Below are positions 1-8,657 of a stretch of DNA of 64,000 bases, one piece after another (the stretch's first letter is position 1; each line of letters starts with the position of its first letter). Position numbers and translations under genes: made by a program. Below the pieces are notes generated by a model, which was not told the DNA's origin, made no database searches, and saw only the letters and a list, made by a program, of their open reading frames with translations. Location of the stretch: positions 62,001 through 126,000 of the forward strand of contig NZ_VOBQ01000015.1 of NCBI RefSeq assembly GCF_007833165.1, read 5' to 3'. The stretch is from Caenimonas sedimenti (lineage in GTDB: Bacteria > Pseudomonadota > Gammaproteobacteria > Burkholderiales > Burkholderiaceae_C).

Positions 1-818
1 AAAGCCGCCTGTTCGACGAGATGCTCAAGCTGCTGCAGACCGGGCACTCGCTGGCGACGGTCGAGCAATTGCAGGCGCTGGGCATGGCACGCGGCATCTA
101 TCCGCTGCTGGACCTGATCGTGGAGCGCGCGGCCGACCCGTTCGTGCGGGCCGCCCTGCAGGACACCGACCGCCGCGTCAGCGAAAGCAAGCCGGTCGCG
201 CCGAGCTTCCTGCTGGCCTGCGTGCTGTGGTCCGACGTGCGCGACGGCTGGGCGCAGCGGCTCGCCCGCAAGCAGCATTCCTTCCCCGCCTTGCAGGACG
301 CCATCGACGACTGCTTCAACGCGCGCATCGGCGACGTGTCGGGCCGCGGCAAGCTGGGCGCCGACATGCGCGAGATCTGGATGATGCAGCCGCGCTTCGA
401 GAAGCGCGTCGGCAGCACGCCGTTCAGCCTGGTGGAGCAGCCGCGCTTCCGCGCCGCCTTCGACTTCATGCGCCTGCGTGCCGACGCCGGCGAGGTGGAC
501 GTGGTGCTGGCCGATTGGTGGCAGGAGTTCAGCCAGGCCAGCGACGCCGTGCGCGAAGATCTGGTGGACCAGCTGCGTGACGAGCAGCAGAAGAACCAGC
601 GGCGCGTGCGCACGGTGCGGCCGCCGCTGCCGGCGTCCTCCGAGGCGGAAGACGTGAACGACGCGCGACCACCCGCCGCCGGCCCCGCCCCCGCGTCACG
701 ACCGGACGACGACCGCGAACCCACCGGCGGCGACGCGCCACGCAAGCGCCGCCGGCGCCGGCGCAAGCCGGGCGGCGGCCAGGGCGGCGCGGATGCGGGT
801 GCCGGCTCCGAACCCTGA
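1..818 (+). CDS. pcnB: Poly(A) polymerase PcnB, C-terminal part (5' end outside window)
   Basis: The reading frame is open from base 3, so the gene starts before the window and only about the last 272 residues are present. PcnB adds 3' poly(A) tails that promote RNA decay. The visible part matches the RNA-binding helical region and tail of class II poly(A) polymerases: the segment RLFDEMLKLL, a helical body with WSDVRDGW and LADWWQEF, and a disordered, highly basic end (KRRRRRRKPGG) likely to bind RNA. The nucleotidyltransferase head is not visible. folK begins 12 bases after the stop; pcnB-folK is the conserved order in beta- and gammaproteobacteria, which supports the identification. Confidence 0.9.
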   Translation, partial: SRLFDEMLKLLQTGHSLATVEQLQALGMARGIYPLLDLIVERAADPFVRAALQDTDRRVSESKPVAPSFLLACVLWSDVRDGWAQRLARKQHSFPALQDAIDDCFNARIGDVSGRGKLGADMREIWMMQPRFEKRVGSTPFSLVEQPRFRAAFDFMRLRADAGEVDVVLADWWQEFSQASDAVREDLVDQLRDEQQKNQRRVRTVRPPLPASSEAEDVNDARPPAAGPAPASRPDDDREPTGGDAPRKRRRRRRKPGGGQGGADAGAGSEP

Positions 819-830
819 GCGCTCTCGCGA

Positions 831-1611
<781 letters not shown>

Positions 1612-1613
1612 CG

Positions 1614-2090
1614 TCAGAACCAGCCCACCAGGCCCGACTGCTCCGCGTTCTGCGGATTCGAGCCGGCATCGCGCACGCGCTGCAACGCATCTTCTTCCGG
1701 CAGGCCCAGCGCCTTCAGGATGCAAGCGGCGGCCGTGCCCGTGCGGCCGATGCCGGCGGCGCAGTGGAGCATCACGGCGTCGCCGCGCTTCAGCGCATCC
1801 ACGACCTGGGCCACGTCTTGCCGGAAGCCGGCGGCGTCCTCCGGCACGCCGAAGTTGCGCATCGGGCTGTGCAGCCAGCGAAAACCGAGGCGGCCGGCCA
1901 CGACGGCGGCGTGATAGTCGGGGGACAGCTCGGCGAGTTCTTCGCGCGGGGTCAGGCACACCACGAGCGCCAATTCGCTGCGTTCCGCCTGCGACTCGAA
2001 AGCGGGCCAGCTGGCGAAGCGGCCCGGCATCGCACCCAGCCAGAGTTGGCCGGGGACGGACTCGGGCAGGCGGACAGGGCGCAGCGACAT
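1614..2090 (-). CDS. Dual-specificity / tyrosine phosphatase-like protein
   Basis: This 158-residue protein has the cysteine-phosphatase signature HCAAGIGRTG, with nucleophile Cys110 and phosphate-binding Arg116. The preceding VVCLTPREEL strand and SPMRNFGVPED region fit the bacterial CDKN3/dual-specificity-like fold. The substrate cannot be read from the sequence; it could be phosphotyrosine, phospholipid or nucleotide. The ATG at 2090 is used because longer versions run into the cytochrome gene upstream and look non-coding. It ends 2 bases from the convergent atpE-like gene and starts 14 bases after the triheme cytochrome gene, so it may be the last gene of that transcript. Confidence 0.82.
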   Translation of the reverse strand: MSLRPVRLPESVPGQLWLGAMPGRFASWPAFESQAERSELALVVCLTPREELAELSPDYHAAVVAGRLGFRWLHSPMRNFGVPEDAAGFRQDVAQVVDALKRGDAVMLHCAAGIGRTGTAAACILKALGLPEEDALQRVRDAGSNPQNAEQSGLVGWF

Positions 2091-2104
2091 GGCAAGAGTC
2101 TGCG

Positions 2105-3382
2105 TCAGCGGCCGCTCGAGCGCTGCTGGTTCACCGCGAGCTCCGACACCGGCGCGGCGCGATTGCCCCACGACGTACGGACGTAGGTCAGCACGGCGGC
2201 CACGTCCGCGTCCGACAGCGTCAGCGCATAGGGCGGCATGCCGTAGGGCCGCGGATTGCCCTGCGTGGCGGGGGGGAAGCCGCCATGGAGCACGACCTGC
2301 ACCAGGTTCGCGGTGGATGCCATGGTCACCGCCCGGTTGCCGGCCAGCGCCGGATAGGTGCCCGGCTGTCCCTTGCCACCCTCGCCGTGGCAACTCATGC
2401 ACTGGTCGGTATAGATTTTCGCCCCGCGATCGCGCACCGGCGCGGCCGGCAAGGCGACTTCACGCGGATCGGTGTCCGTCGGCGCGGGCGGCAGGCTCTT
2501 GAGGAACACCGCCATGGCGCGGATGTCGCCCGGGTCCAGGTGCTGCGTGCTGTGCAGCACGACTTCCGCCATCGGTCCGAGCACGGTGGCGCGCGGCGAG
2601 ATGCCGGTCCGCAGCAGCTGCTCGATCTCGGCGAGCGGCCAGTCCGCCAGGCCGGCCTCGGTGGGCGAGGCCAGCGACGGTGCGTACCAGTTCTGCATGG
2701 GGATGAGGCCGCCGGAAAGATCCGTCAGCTCGCCACCCGCTCCCAACGCATTGCGCGAGGTATGGCACGCACTGCAGTGGCCGAGGCCCTGCACCAGGTA
2801 GGCACCGCGGTTCCACTCGCGGGTCTGCGCCGGGTCATCGACGTGCGTCGCCGGCCGGAAGTACATGGCGCGCCAGACAGCCAGAGCGGCCTGCGTGCTG
2901 TAGGGCCAGCGCAGGCGGTGCGCGCGGTTCGGCTTGTTGGCCGGCGGCAGGCTGCGCAGGTAATCGAACAGGGCGTCGGCATCGGCGCCGGTGATGCGGG
3001 TGGTGTGCGTGTAGGGGAAGGCGGGGTAGAGCAGCCGGCCGTCGCGCGACCGGCCCTCGTGCAGTGCGCGGCGGAAGTGCGCCACCGACCAGCCGCCGAT
3101 GCCGGTCGCGGTGTCGGGCGTGAGGTTGCTGGAATAGACGGTGCCGAACGGCGTGTCGACGGGCCGGCCACCCGCATACGACGTGCCGCCGCGCTCGGTG
3201 TGGCACAGCATGCAGTTGCCGGCCCGTGCCAGGTAGGCGCCGCGCGCGACCTGTTCCGCCGTGGGGGGCGCGCCGGGCGGCAGGTCGTGCAGCTTGCCGC
3301 CGCCCCAGAAGTTGAACATCCACACCAGCAGGCCGAGGCCGGCGAGGCCGAACAGCAGCGCGAGCAGCAGGCGCTTCATCAT
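2105..3382 (-). CDS. Triheme membrane-anchored cytochrome c (AdhB-like)
   Basis: This 425-residue exported protein has an N-terminal hydrophobic anchor (residues 3-24) and three CXXCH heme sites: Cys57-His61, Cys203-His207 and Cys328-His332. Three c-type domains in this spacing are typical of the cytochrome subunit of membrane alcohol or gluconate dehydrogenases, which pass electrons to ubiquinone or an oxidase. The start ATGATG at 3382 overlaps the stop of the upstream diheme cytochrome by four bases (ATGA), so the two are translationally coupled. No flavoprotein or PQQ dehydrogenase subunit is adjacent, so the electron donor is unknown. Confidence 0.9.
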   Translation of the reverse strand: MMKRLLLALLFGLAGLGLLVWMFNFWGGGKLHDLPPGAPPTAEQVARGAYLARAGNCMLCHTERGGTSYAGGRPVDTPFGTVYSSNLTPDTATGIGGWSVAHFRRALHEGRSRDGRLLYPAFPYTHTTRITGADADALFDYLRSLPPANKPNRAHRLRWPYSTQAALAVWRAMYFRPATHVDDPAQTREWNRGAYLVQGLGHCSACHTSRNALGAGGELTDLSGGLIPMQNWYAPSLASPTEAGLADWPLAEIEQLLRTGISPRATVLGPMAEVVLHSTQHLDPGDIRAMAVFLKSLPPAPTDTDPREVALPAAPVRDRGAKIYTDQCMSCHGEGGKGQPGTYPALAGNRAVTMASTANLVQVVLHGGFPPATQGNPRPYGMPPYALTLSDADVAAVLTYVRTSWGNRAAPVSELAVNQQRSSGR

Positions 3383-4146
3383 TTCGGAGCCGGCACGACG
3401 TAGGCAGTGCCGCAGCGCAGGACGGGCGGATCGTCCGCGGTGGCCGCGGCCTTGCGCGCCGGCTTCCGGCGGGTGGGTTTCGGTGGCTTCGGTGTGACGA
3501 CCGGCTCGGCGGCGAGCCAGGCCGTCACCGCCAGCACGTCGTCGGGTGCCAGCCGCCGGGCGATGTCGGCCATGCAGTCGGGCGCGTGCGCGCGCCGCTG
3601 CCCGGTGCGCCAGGCCCCGAGCTGGGCATTCAGGTAGTCGCGCGGCAAGCCCAGCAAGCCGGGGACGTTCGGGGCCACACCGGTGAGCGTCGCGCCATGG
3701 CAACTTGCGCAAGCGGGCAGGCGGCGCTCCCTGTCGCCTTGCTGAGCCAATTGCCGGCCGCGCTGCAGCACGTCGGCCGGCGCGGTGGAAGCCGCGGGTT
3801 GGGGGTAGGGCACGTCCTGCCGTGCGAAGTGCCGGGCGATGTCGAGGAGGTACTCGTCCGAGAGCGGATCGAGCAGCATCGTCATCAAGCCGTAGTGGCG
3901 GCGCCCATCGCGGAAGTTCAGCAGCTGGTTGTAGAGGTAGCCCTCCGGCTTGCCCGCGATGCGGGGGTAGTAGCCATCGGGTCCGGCCCGGCCCTCCTTG
4001 CCATGGCAGCTGGTGCAGGCCAGGGTGCGCTGGGCCATGCTGTCCTCGAAGCGCACCGGTGTGGATGCCGGCGGCGCAGCGGGCGCGGGCGCGCCGGCCA
4101 CGGCCGCAGCCCAGCCGGCGAGCACAAGGAGAGCAAGCCTTCGCAT
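3379..4146 (-). CDS. Diheme cytochrome c4-like protein
   Basis: This 255-residue secreted protein has a signal peptide starting MRRLALLVLAG with a likely cleavage near residue 18. Two CXXCH sites are visible (Cys44-His48, Cys146-His150). The segments YPRIAGKPEGYLYNQL and GLLGLPRDYLNAQL repeat the c4 layout of two similar domains. The tail (about residues 218-255) is Lys/Pro-rich and looks disordered. Translation probably starts at 4146, because an in-frame ATG 57 bases further upstream would precede the signal peptide. It is the first gene of a pair with the triheme cytochrome and probably acts as a periplasmic electron shuttle. Confidence 0.88.
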   Translation of the reverse strand: MRRLALLVLAGWAAAVAGAPAPAAPPASTPVRFEDSMAQRTLACTSCHGKEGRAGPDGYYPRIAGKPEGYLYNQLLNFRDGRRHYGLMTMLLDPLSDEYLLDIARHFARQDVPYPQPAASTAPADVLQRGRQLAQQGDRERRLPACASCHGATLTGVAPNVPGLLGLPRDYLNAQLGAWRTGQRRAHAPDCMADIARRLAPDDVLAVTAWLAAEPVVTPKPPKPTRRKPARKAAATADDPPVLRCGTAYVVPAPK

Positions 4147-4219
4147 CGCGGGACTATGCCACCGATGGCCAACGCGCTCCGCACGTGCCCGCCACATCCT
4201 CACAAGGCGCGGCGCCGCG

Positions 4220-4253
4220 TCCTACAAAACAGCCCTTGCCCGCCACCTATGTT
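4220..4253 (+). promoter_or_regulatory. Putative promoter with shared TCCTAC upstream element
   Basis: TCCTACA at 4220-4226 is followed by exactly 21 bases and then TATGTT (4248-4253), a good -10 hexamer. The same layout occurs before other genes in this window (5737, 33273, 36379, and close variants at 9723 and 16553). Transcription would begin at about 4260, on the start codon of the small gene that follows. Confidence 0.4.
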
Positions 4254-4259
4254 GGGGCC

Positions 4260-4454
4260 ATGAACCTCTATCGACGCTCCGCCAAGCCGCGGCCGCAGGC
4301 CGACAACGTGCGTGGCCGCCGGCCGCCGCCCGGCCCCGAACCTGGCGAAGGCACGAACAGCGTGCAGCACCGGCCCGACCCCAAGGCCGAGCCGATCCCG
4401 GACGGCGAGCACAAGTACGTGCCGCGCAGCCCCTATCGAACCGGAAATTACTGA
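4260..4454 (+). CDS. Small basic proline-rich protein, unknown
   Basis: This 64-residue reading frame begins MNLYRRSAKP and is rich in Arg, Pro and Gly, with no hydrophobic segment. It looks disordered. I do not recognise it. It lies between divergent or convergent neighbours: the c4 cytochrome starts at 4146 on the other strand and the ferredoxin ends at 4461. A GGGG stretch sits 3 bases before the ATG, and a candidate -10 hexamer ends only 6 bases before it, so the message might be leaderless. The upstream element supports a real gene; composition alone would not. Confidence 0.45.
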   Translation: MNLYRRSAKPRPQADNVRGRRPPPGPEPGEGTNSVQHRPDPKAEPIPDGEHKYVPRSPYRTGNY

Positions 4455-4460
4455 GGCGCC

Positions 4461-4745
4461 TCAGTCCCCGAGGACGACGTCCGAGCACGGGTACGCCACG
4501 CACGGCAGCACCCAGGCGCCGCTCGCACGTTCTTCCGGGAGCAGGCCGGGCCATTCGATCCGGTAAGTGACCGCGCCCTCATGCAGCGGCCGCAGGCACG
4601 AGCGGCAGGTGCCATTGCGGCACGCGTGGGGCAAGGCGATGCCCGCGGCCAGCGCGGACAGCAGCAGTGTCTGCTCCGCCGGCGCGGCGAAGCCGCGGCC
4701 GGAGGGCGCCAGCGACGCGGCGTGCAACTTCCCCGATTCGGCCAT
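4461..4745 (-). CDS. [2Fe-2S] plant-type ferredoxin
   Basis: This 94-residue soluble electron carrier has four ligands in the plant-type arrangement: Cys42, Cys47, Cys50 (in CRNGTCRSC) and Cys82 (in LPCVAYP). The [11 protein letters not shown] loop and the [10 protein letters not shown] helix before it are characteristic. It probably serves an oxygenase or other reductase elsewhere; no partner is adjacent. The start at 4745 gives the usual family length; the frame stays open upstream but is antisense to the DUF808 gene. It is divergent from that gene, which starts 45 bases away. Confidence 0.85.
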   Translation of the reverse strand: MAESGKLHAASLAPSGRGFAAPAEQTLLLSALAAGIALPHACRNGTCRSCLRPLHEGAVTYRIEWPGLLPEERASGAWVLPCVAYPCSDVVLGD

Positions 4746-4790
4746 CGGCCCATGATAATCGGCGCACAACAACGACCAAGGGTTCCCGCG

Positions 4791-5708
4791 ATGGCCTCCA
4801 GCCTGTTCGCCCTCCTCGACGACATCGCCACGATCCTGGACGACGTCGCCGTCCTCACCAAAGTGGCCGCCAAGAAGACTGCCGGCGTGCTCGGCGACGA
4901 CCTCGCGCTGAACGCGCAGCAGGTCACCGGCGTCGCCGCCGACCGCGAATTGCCCGTGGTGTGGGCCGTCGCCAAGGGCTCGGCGGTGAACAAGGCCATC
5001 CTGGTGCCGGCGGCGCTGGCCATCAGCGCCCTTGCACCATGGGCCGTCATCCCGCTGCTGATGATCGGCGGCGCCTTTCTCTGCTTCGAAGGGTTCGAGA
5101 AAGTGGCGCACCGGCTGTTGCACAGCAAAGCCGAGGACGAAGCGCACCACCAGGAGCTGACCGAAGCGCTGGCCAACCCGGCCATCGACCTGGTGGCGCT
5201 CGAACGCGACAAGATCAAGGGGGCGATCCGCACCGATTTCATCCTGTCCGCCGAGATCATCGTCATCAGCCTGGGCACGGTGGCGCAATCGAATTTCACC
5301 ACCCGGGTCGCGGTGCTGGTGGGGATCGCGGTGCTGATGACGGTGGGCGTCTACGGGCTGGTGGCGGGCATCGTGAAGCTGGACGACTTCGGGCTCTACC
5401 TGAGCCGCAAGGCATCGGCGGGCGCGCAGGCGGTGGGCCGGGGTATCCTGGTGGCCGCGCCGTGGCTGATGAAATTCCTTTCCGTGGCTGGCACCGCCGC
5501 GATGTTCCTGGTGGGCGGCAGCATCCTGGCGCACGGCATCCCGCCGCTGCACCATGCGATGGAAGCGGCAGCACACGCCGCGGGCGCCATGGGCTGGCTC
5601 GTGACCATGCTGCTCGATGCGCTGGTCGGCATCGTCGCGGGCGGGCTCGTGCTGGCGGTCGTGACGCTGTTCCAGCGGCTGCGCGGAGCCAAATCCGCGC
5701 ACGCCTGA
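4791..5708 (+). CDS. DUF808 family inner-membrane protein (YedI-like)
   Basis: This 305-residue membrane protein has the family opening [20 protein letters not shown], then [18 protein letters not shown]. Several hydrophobic helices follow, at roughly residues 75-100, 165-185, 190-215, 235-260 and 270-295. The soluble part with [13 protein letters not shown] is also typical. The biochemical function of DUF808 proteins is not established. The ATG at 4791 matches the conserved N-terminus of the family. It is transcribed away from the ferredoxin gene and followed by a candidate promoter for a short gene. Confidence 0.9.
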   Translation: MASSLFALLDDIATILDDVAVLTKVAAKKTAGVLGDDLALNAQQVTGVAADRELPVVWAVAKGSAVNKAILVPAALAISALAPWAVIPLLMIGGAFLCFEGFEKVAHRLLHSKAEDEAHHQELTEALANPAIDLVALERDKIKGAIRTDFILSAEIIVISLGTVAQSNFTTRVAVLVGIAVLMTVGVYGLVAGIVKLDDFGLYLSRKASAGAQAVGRGILVAAPWLMKFLSVAGTAAMFLVGGSILAHGIPPLHHAMEAAAHAAGAMGWLVTMLLDALVGIVAGGLVLAVVTLFQRLRGAKSAHA

Positions 5709-5736
5709 AGGCCCACGCGCAGAACCGTAGGCACCC

Positions 5737-5770
5737 TCCTACGGCGCTTCGCGCGGGCGACGGATATGGC
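5737..5770 (+). promoter_or_regulatory. Putative promoter with shared TCCTAC upstream element
   Basis: TCCTACG (5737-5743), a 21-base spacer and TATGGC (5765-5770). The upstream element is also the right half of a palindrome, CCGTAGG/CCTACGG, spanning about 5726-5744. The expected transcription start is about 45 bases before the ATG of the 57-residue gene at 5822. Confidence 0.35.
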
Positions 5771-5821
5771 CGGCTGGCTCTTCCTCCAACAATGGCTCTT
5801 CTCTTCGAGAGGGAGTCCGTC

Positions 5822-5995
5822 ATGCCCGATATGCAACAACCCCAACCGGGTTCCGCCAGCCTGTCCCTGGCCGCGCTCGATGCCGCGTCGCGCTGCCTGG
5901 ACGACGACTACGCGCTCGGCTGCGAATGCGCCGACCCGCGTCTGCAGATCGAACGCTGGGCCGAAGCGCCACCCTCCGCCGGAGAGTTGGGCTGA
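5822..5995 (+). CDS. Small acidic protein, unknown
   Basis: This 57-residue frame (MPDMQQPQPG...) has a strong Shine-Dalgarno sequence (GAGGGAG) about 6 bases before the ATG. It is acidic and has two close cysteines in ALGCECADP (34 and 36) plus Cys25. I do not recognise a family. A candidate promoter lies just upstream. It could be a small stress-induced protein; this is inferred only from its company in the 5-10 kb region. Confidence 0.45.
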   Translation: MPDMQQPQPGSASLSLAALDAASRCLDDDYALGCECADPRLQIERWAEAPPSAGELG

Positions 5996-6016
5996 AGCAC
6001 TTGCTGACAGCGGCGC

Positions 6017-6023
6017 TCCTACA
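6017..6023 (+). promoter_or_regulatory. Isolated TCCTACA element
   Basis: A TCCTACA copy 125 bases before the Ser/Thr-rich gene at 6149. The hexamer 21 bases downstream (CTTGGT) is a poor -10, so this may be a degenerate or non-functional copy of the shared element. Confidence 0.2.
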
Positions 6024-6148
6024 GGCGCCGCGGGCATCGCCCCACTTGGTGCATTCGGGTTTCTACCTAACCTGGGTCTCAGTCGGCTGAAACACGCCGG
6101 CAGTGTTCAACAGCCCACCAGGGCTACCCACAGAAGGAGTGAAGACTC

Positions 6149-6439
6149 ATGCAATCGACCAAGAAGACCCTGACCACCCTCGGCGTTGCCGCCGCGATGG
6201 CCCTCGGCGGCATCGCCGTCGCCCAGACCAGCGCCGATTCCGGCACCAACGTGAACGACGCCAGCAGCGCGACCTCGACGATGGGCGCGGGCGCGGCCCC
6301 GAGCACGAGCGGCAGCTCTGACCTGGGCAGCACGGCCACGAACAACAGCGCGACGACCGACACGTCGACGATGGGCTCCAGCTCTTCGACCACCTCGCTG
6401 GACGCGAGCGCGCCGGTGGCGCAGGTGGACCGCAACTAA
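6149..6439 (+). CDS. Secreted Ser/Thr-rich low-complexity protein ending DRN
   Basis: This 96-residue protein has a clear signal peptide (MQSTKKTLTTLGVAAAMALG, cleavage after AVAQ near residue 26). A mature part of almost only Ser, Thr, Ala, Gly, Asp and Asn follows, ending QVDRN. AGAAGGAG lies 9 bases before the ATG. A second protein with the same plan and a similar end (RADRN) is encoded at 8267, so the pair flanks the two transpeptidase-like genes. The composition suggests a flexible, possibly glycosylated, periplasmic or surface protein. Function unknown. Confidence 0.75.
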   Translation: MQSTKKTLTTLGVAAAMALGGIAVAQTSADSGTNVNDASSATSTMGAGAAPSTSGSSDLGSTATNNSATTDTSTMGSSSSTTSLDASAPVAQVDRN

Positions 6440-6456
6440 GCCAGGCCACTTCAAGT

Positions 6457-6481
6457 CCCCATCGGGCACCGCCCGATGGGG
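6457..6481 (+). terminator. Strong hairpin between 6149 gene and transpeptidase-like gene
   Basis: A perfect 11-base stem (CCCCATCGGGC at 6457-6467, GCCCGATGGGG at 6471-6481) with a 3-base loop lies 17 bases after the stop. No T-run follows, so termination may be partial. An ATG at 6476 lies inside the stem, which argues against that start for the next gene. Confidence 0.5.
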
Positions 6482-6499
6482 CTATCCTTCAGAAACGCC

Positions 6500-7336
6500 A
6501 TGGACGACAAGAAAGCCGACCAGAACAAATCCGAATTCGTCGACGCCCTGCAGAAAGGCCTTCTGCTGGGCGTCGCCCTGCTGGTCCTGGTGCTCCCGCC
6601 GCTGCGGATGGCCCAGTCGCCGCGCGCTCCGGCGCCGCCGACCGCGGTGGCGACGGCACCCCAGGCCGTACCGGCGCCCCAGGAAGCCCCGGCGCCTGCA
6701 CCCGAGAGCCCCGCCAATCCGCGCAGCCCGCTGCGCCTGGCCGATTTCAATGGCGAAGACCCATCGCCCGAAGTGCGCCATGTGGCGAACTGGGCGCACC
6801 ACGTGGGCGACCACAAACAGCAGGCCTTCGTGATCGTCGACAAGAAGGATGCGCGCGTCTACGTGTTCGGCCCGGACGGCAAGCTGCGCGAGAGCGCACC
6901 GGCGCTGCTCGGCTCGGCCCATGGTGACCACAGCGTGCCGGGAATCGGCGACAAGCCGTTGTCCGCCATCACGGCCGAAGAGAAAACCACGCCCGCCGGA
7001 CGCTTCAAGGCCGAGCCCGGGCTGAACGCGGGCAACGAGGACGTGGTGTGGGTCGACTACGACGCCGCCGTGTCCATGCACCGCATCCGCCCGCTGGTGG
7101 CCGCCGAACGCCGCCTGGAACGCCTGGCTTCGCTGACGGTCGACGACAACCGCATCTCGTTCGGCTGCATCAACCTGCCGGTGAGTTTCTACGAGAACGT
7201 GCTGGTGCCGGCCGTCAAGCGGCATGGCGCCGTCATTTACGTGCTGCCCGAAACGAAGTCACCGCAGCAGCTGTTCGGCTCCTTCGACGTGGAAGACGTG
7301 CGCCAGTTGGCGCAGCGGAACCCGCGCCGCACCTAG
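6500..7336 (+). CDS. L,D-transpeptidase-like (YkuD-type) membrane-anchored protein
   Basis: This 278-residue protein has a single N-terminal membrane helix (about residues 18-38) and an Ala/Pro linker (40-75). The periplasmic domain shows the YkuD active-site pattern: His194 (SMHRIRP) and Cys223 in ISFGCINLP. L,D-transpeptidases make 3-3 peptidoglycan cross-links or attach proteins to the wall. The His-to-Cys spacing is longer than in typical members, so the exact activity is uncertain. The start at 6500 is preferred over 6476, which lies within a hairpin. The next gene is a paralogue with the same residues. Confidence 0.75.
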   Translation: MDDKKADQNKSEFVDALQKGLLLGVALLVLVLPPLRMAQSPRAPAPPTAVATAPQAVPAPQEAPAPAPESPANPRSPLRLADFNGEDPSPEVRHVANWAHHVGDHKQQAFVIVDKKDARVYVFGPDGKLRESAPALLGSAHGDHSVPGIGDKPLSAITAEEKTTPAGRFKAEPGLNAGNEDVVWVDYDAAVSMHRIRPLVAAERRLERLASLTVDDNRISFGCINLPVSFYENVLVPAVKRHGAVIYVLPETKSPQQLFGSFDVEDVRQLAQRNPRRT

Positions 7337-7387
7337 CCTAGGTTCGGCGCCAGCGGACCCCAGCAATTCCGCCAAGCTCGTCTTTAC

Positions 7388-7401
7388 AGTTACAAACCAT
7401 T
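7388..7401 (+). promoter_or_regulatory. AGTTACAAACCATT element
   Basis: This 14-mer lies 91 bases before the ATG at 7493 and matches 13 of 14 bases of an element at 27860, which lies 90 bases before the SDR gene at 27964. Overlapping TTTACA/GTTACA repeats at 7383-7394 resemble half-sites of OmpR-type response regulators. The regulator is unknown. Confidence 0.3.
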
Positions 7402-7492
7402 GCGCCGCCCCCGCGGCGCTTGCTAGCATCCTCTCCAGCCGAGCTGGCCGTCGCCAGCCGGAGGACGCGCGAAGTTGCGCGGGGGGACTCGG

Positions 7493-8164
7493 ATGCGGGG
7501 CAGAACCGCGGTCTGGCGTTGCCGGGCCGGTGTGGTCGTGTTGTCTTTGGCGGCAGCTGCCGCCGCTTTCGCCCAGGCGCCGTCGGCGCCGCGCGAAAGC
7601 CCACCCAGTTTTTCCCAGGTTCGAAGCTCCAGCGAAGCCAGGCGCATGGTCGACTGGGTCCTGCGGCATGGCGACCACGGCGGCCGGCCCTTCGCGGTGG
7701 TCGACAAGCGGCTGGCGCGCATCTACGTGTTCGACGGCCAAGGCCGCCTGACCGGCGAGACCGCCGCCCTGCTGGGCCAGACCTGGGGCGACCACACGGT
7801 CCCAGGTGTCGGCGAAAGGGCCCAGACCGGCAGCGTCCGCCCCGACGAGCGCACCACCCCGGCCGGCCGGTTCGATTCCATGCCGGGACGCAACCTCAAG
7901 GGTGAGGCCGTCATCTGGGTGGACCACGCCAGTGCCTTCGCCATTCACCGCCTGCGGCCCGACGCGGCGCAGCGCGCGCGGCAGATCCGGCTCGCCACCG
8001 CGTCGCCCGACGACAACCGCGCCTCGCTCGGCTGCGTGATCGTGTCGGTGCGCTTCTACGAAGACATCATCGAGCCCACGCTGGGCCGCTCACGAAGCGT
8101 GGTGTACGTGCTGCCCGAAACCGGGCCGCTGCGTCTGCCGCTTCGCGACGAAAGCGCTGTCTGA
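7493..8164 (+). CDS. L,D-transpeptidase-like periplasmic protein (paralogue)
   Basis: This 223-residue exported protein has a signal peptide (residues 1-28, ending AFAQA). It shares most of its domain with the 6500 gene: WGDHTVPGVGE against HGDHSVPGIGD, and TTPAGRF in both. The active-site pair is His152 (AIHRLRP) and Cys181 in ASLGCVIVS. The ATG at 7493 has GGGGGG upstream and starts directly at the signal peptide, whereas a TTG 18 bases earlier is less likely. The membrane anchor of its neighbour is replaced here by a cleavable signal. Probably a cell-wall cross-linking or related enzyme. Confidence 0.75.
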   Translation: MRGRTAVWRCRAGVVVLSLAAAAAAFAQAPSAPRESPPSFSQVRSSSEARRMVDWVLRHGDHGGRPFAVVDKRLARIYVFDGQGRLTGETAALLGQTWGDHTVPGVGERAQTGSVRPDERTTPAGRFDSMPGRNLKGEAVIWVDHASAFAIHRLRPDAAQRARQIRLATASPDDNRASLGCVIVSVRFYEDIIEPTLGRSRSVVYVLPETGPLRLPLRDESAV

Positions 8165-8266
8165 CACTGCGGCGCGCGTGGGGCCGACGATGCCTCAACC
8201 GCCCGTGACTCACTCTTGCATGTCGCCGAATTTGGCGCACCACAACCACGCAAGGAGTCAATCCAC

Positions 8267-8635
8267 ATGTCACGCTTCACGCATTTCTCGATCGCCGTTC
8301 TCGCCACCGCCGCCATGGGCGCCGCCATCGCGCAAAGCACGCCGCCCACGCCCAACGCTGCGAACCCCGCGCAAGGCGCCGGCCAGCAGAGCTCGCAGAA
8401 CACCCCCATGGGCACGACCGGCACGCAAGCCGGCGGCGGCACGGCGGGCAGCACCAGCGGCACCACCGGCAGCACCATGAGCAGCGGCACCTCGGGCAGC
8501 ACGGGCGGCTCCACCATGAGCAGCGGCACCTCCGGCAGCACCTCCGGCAGCACGGCCGGCTCCAGCACGATGGGCTCGACCGACACGACGGCCAGCGCAT
8601 CCACCACGCGCCGCGCCCGCGCGGATCGGAATTAA
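8267..8635 (+). CDS. Secreted Gly/Ser/Thr-rich repeat protein ending RADRN
   Basis: This 122-residue protein has a signal peptide (MSRFTHFSIAVLATAAMGAA, cleavage near AIAQ). The mature part is mostly Gly, Ser and Thr, with imperfect repeats of TMSSGTSGSTxGS, and ends RRARADRN. AAGGAG precedes the ATG at 8267. It matches the design of the 6149 product, including the DRN end. The low-complexity DNA repeats could vary in number between strains. Probable surface or periplasmic filler protein; function unknown. A good intrinsic terminator follows. Confidence 0.75.
   Translation: MSRFTHFSIAVLATAAMGAAIAQSTPPTPNAANPAQGAGQQSSQNTPMGTTGTQAGGGTAGSTSGTTGSTMSSGTSGSTGGSTMSSGTSGSTSGSTAGSSTMGSTDTTASASTTRRARADRN
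8473..8570 (+). repeat. Short tandem repeats in the 8267 gene
   Basis: Imperfect tandem copies of CACCATGAGCAGCGGCACCT followed by Gly-Ser-Thr codons; the first two copies begin about 40 bases apart. They encode the TMSSGTSGST repeats. Confidence 0.5.
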
Positions 8636-8657
8636 ACGGTCTTCACAAGCACAAGGA

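Noticed and set aside
6476-6499. Earlier ATG for the first transpeptidase-like gene
   Set aside because: The ATG lies inside a perfect 11-base hairpin stem and lacks a ribosome site; 6500 is preferred.
8473-8570. CRISPR-like repeats
   Set aside because: The repeats are in frame, imperfect and encode Gly/Ser/Thr; no spacers of constant size or cas genes.
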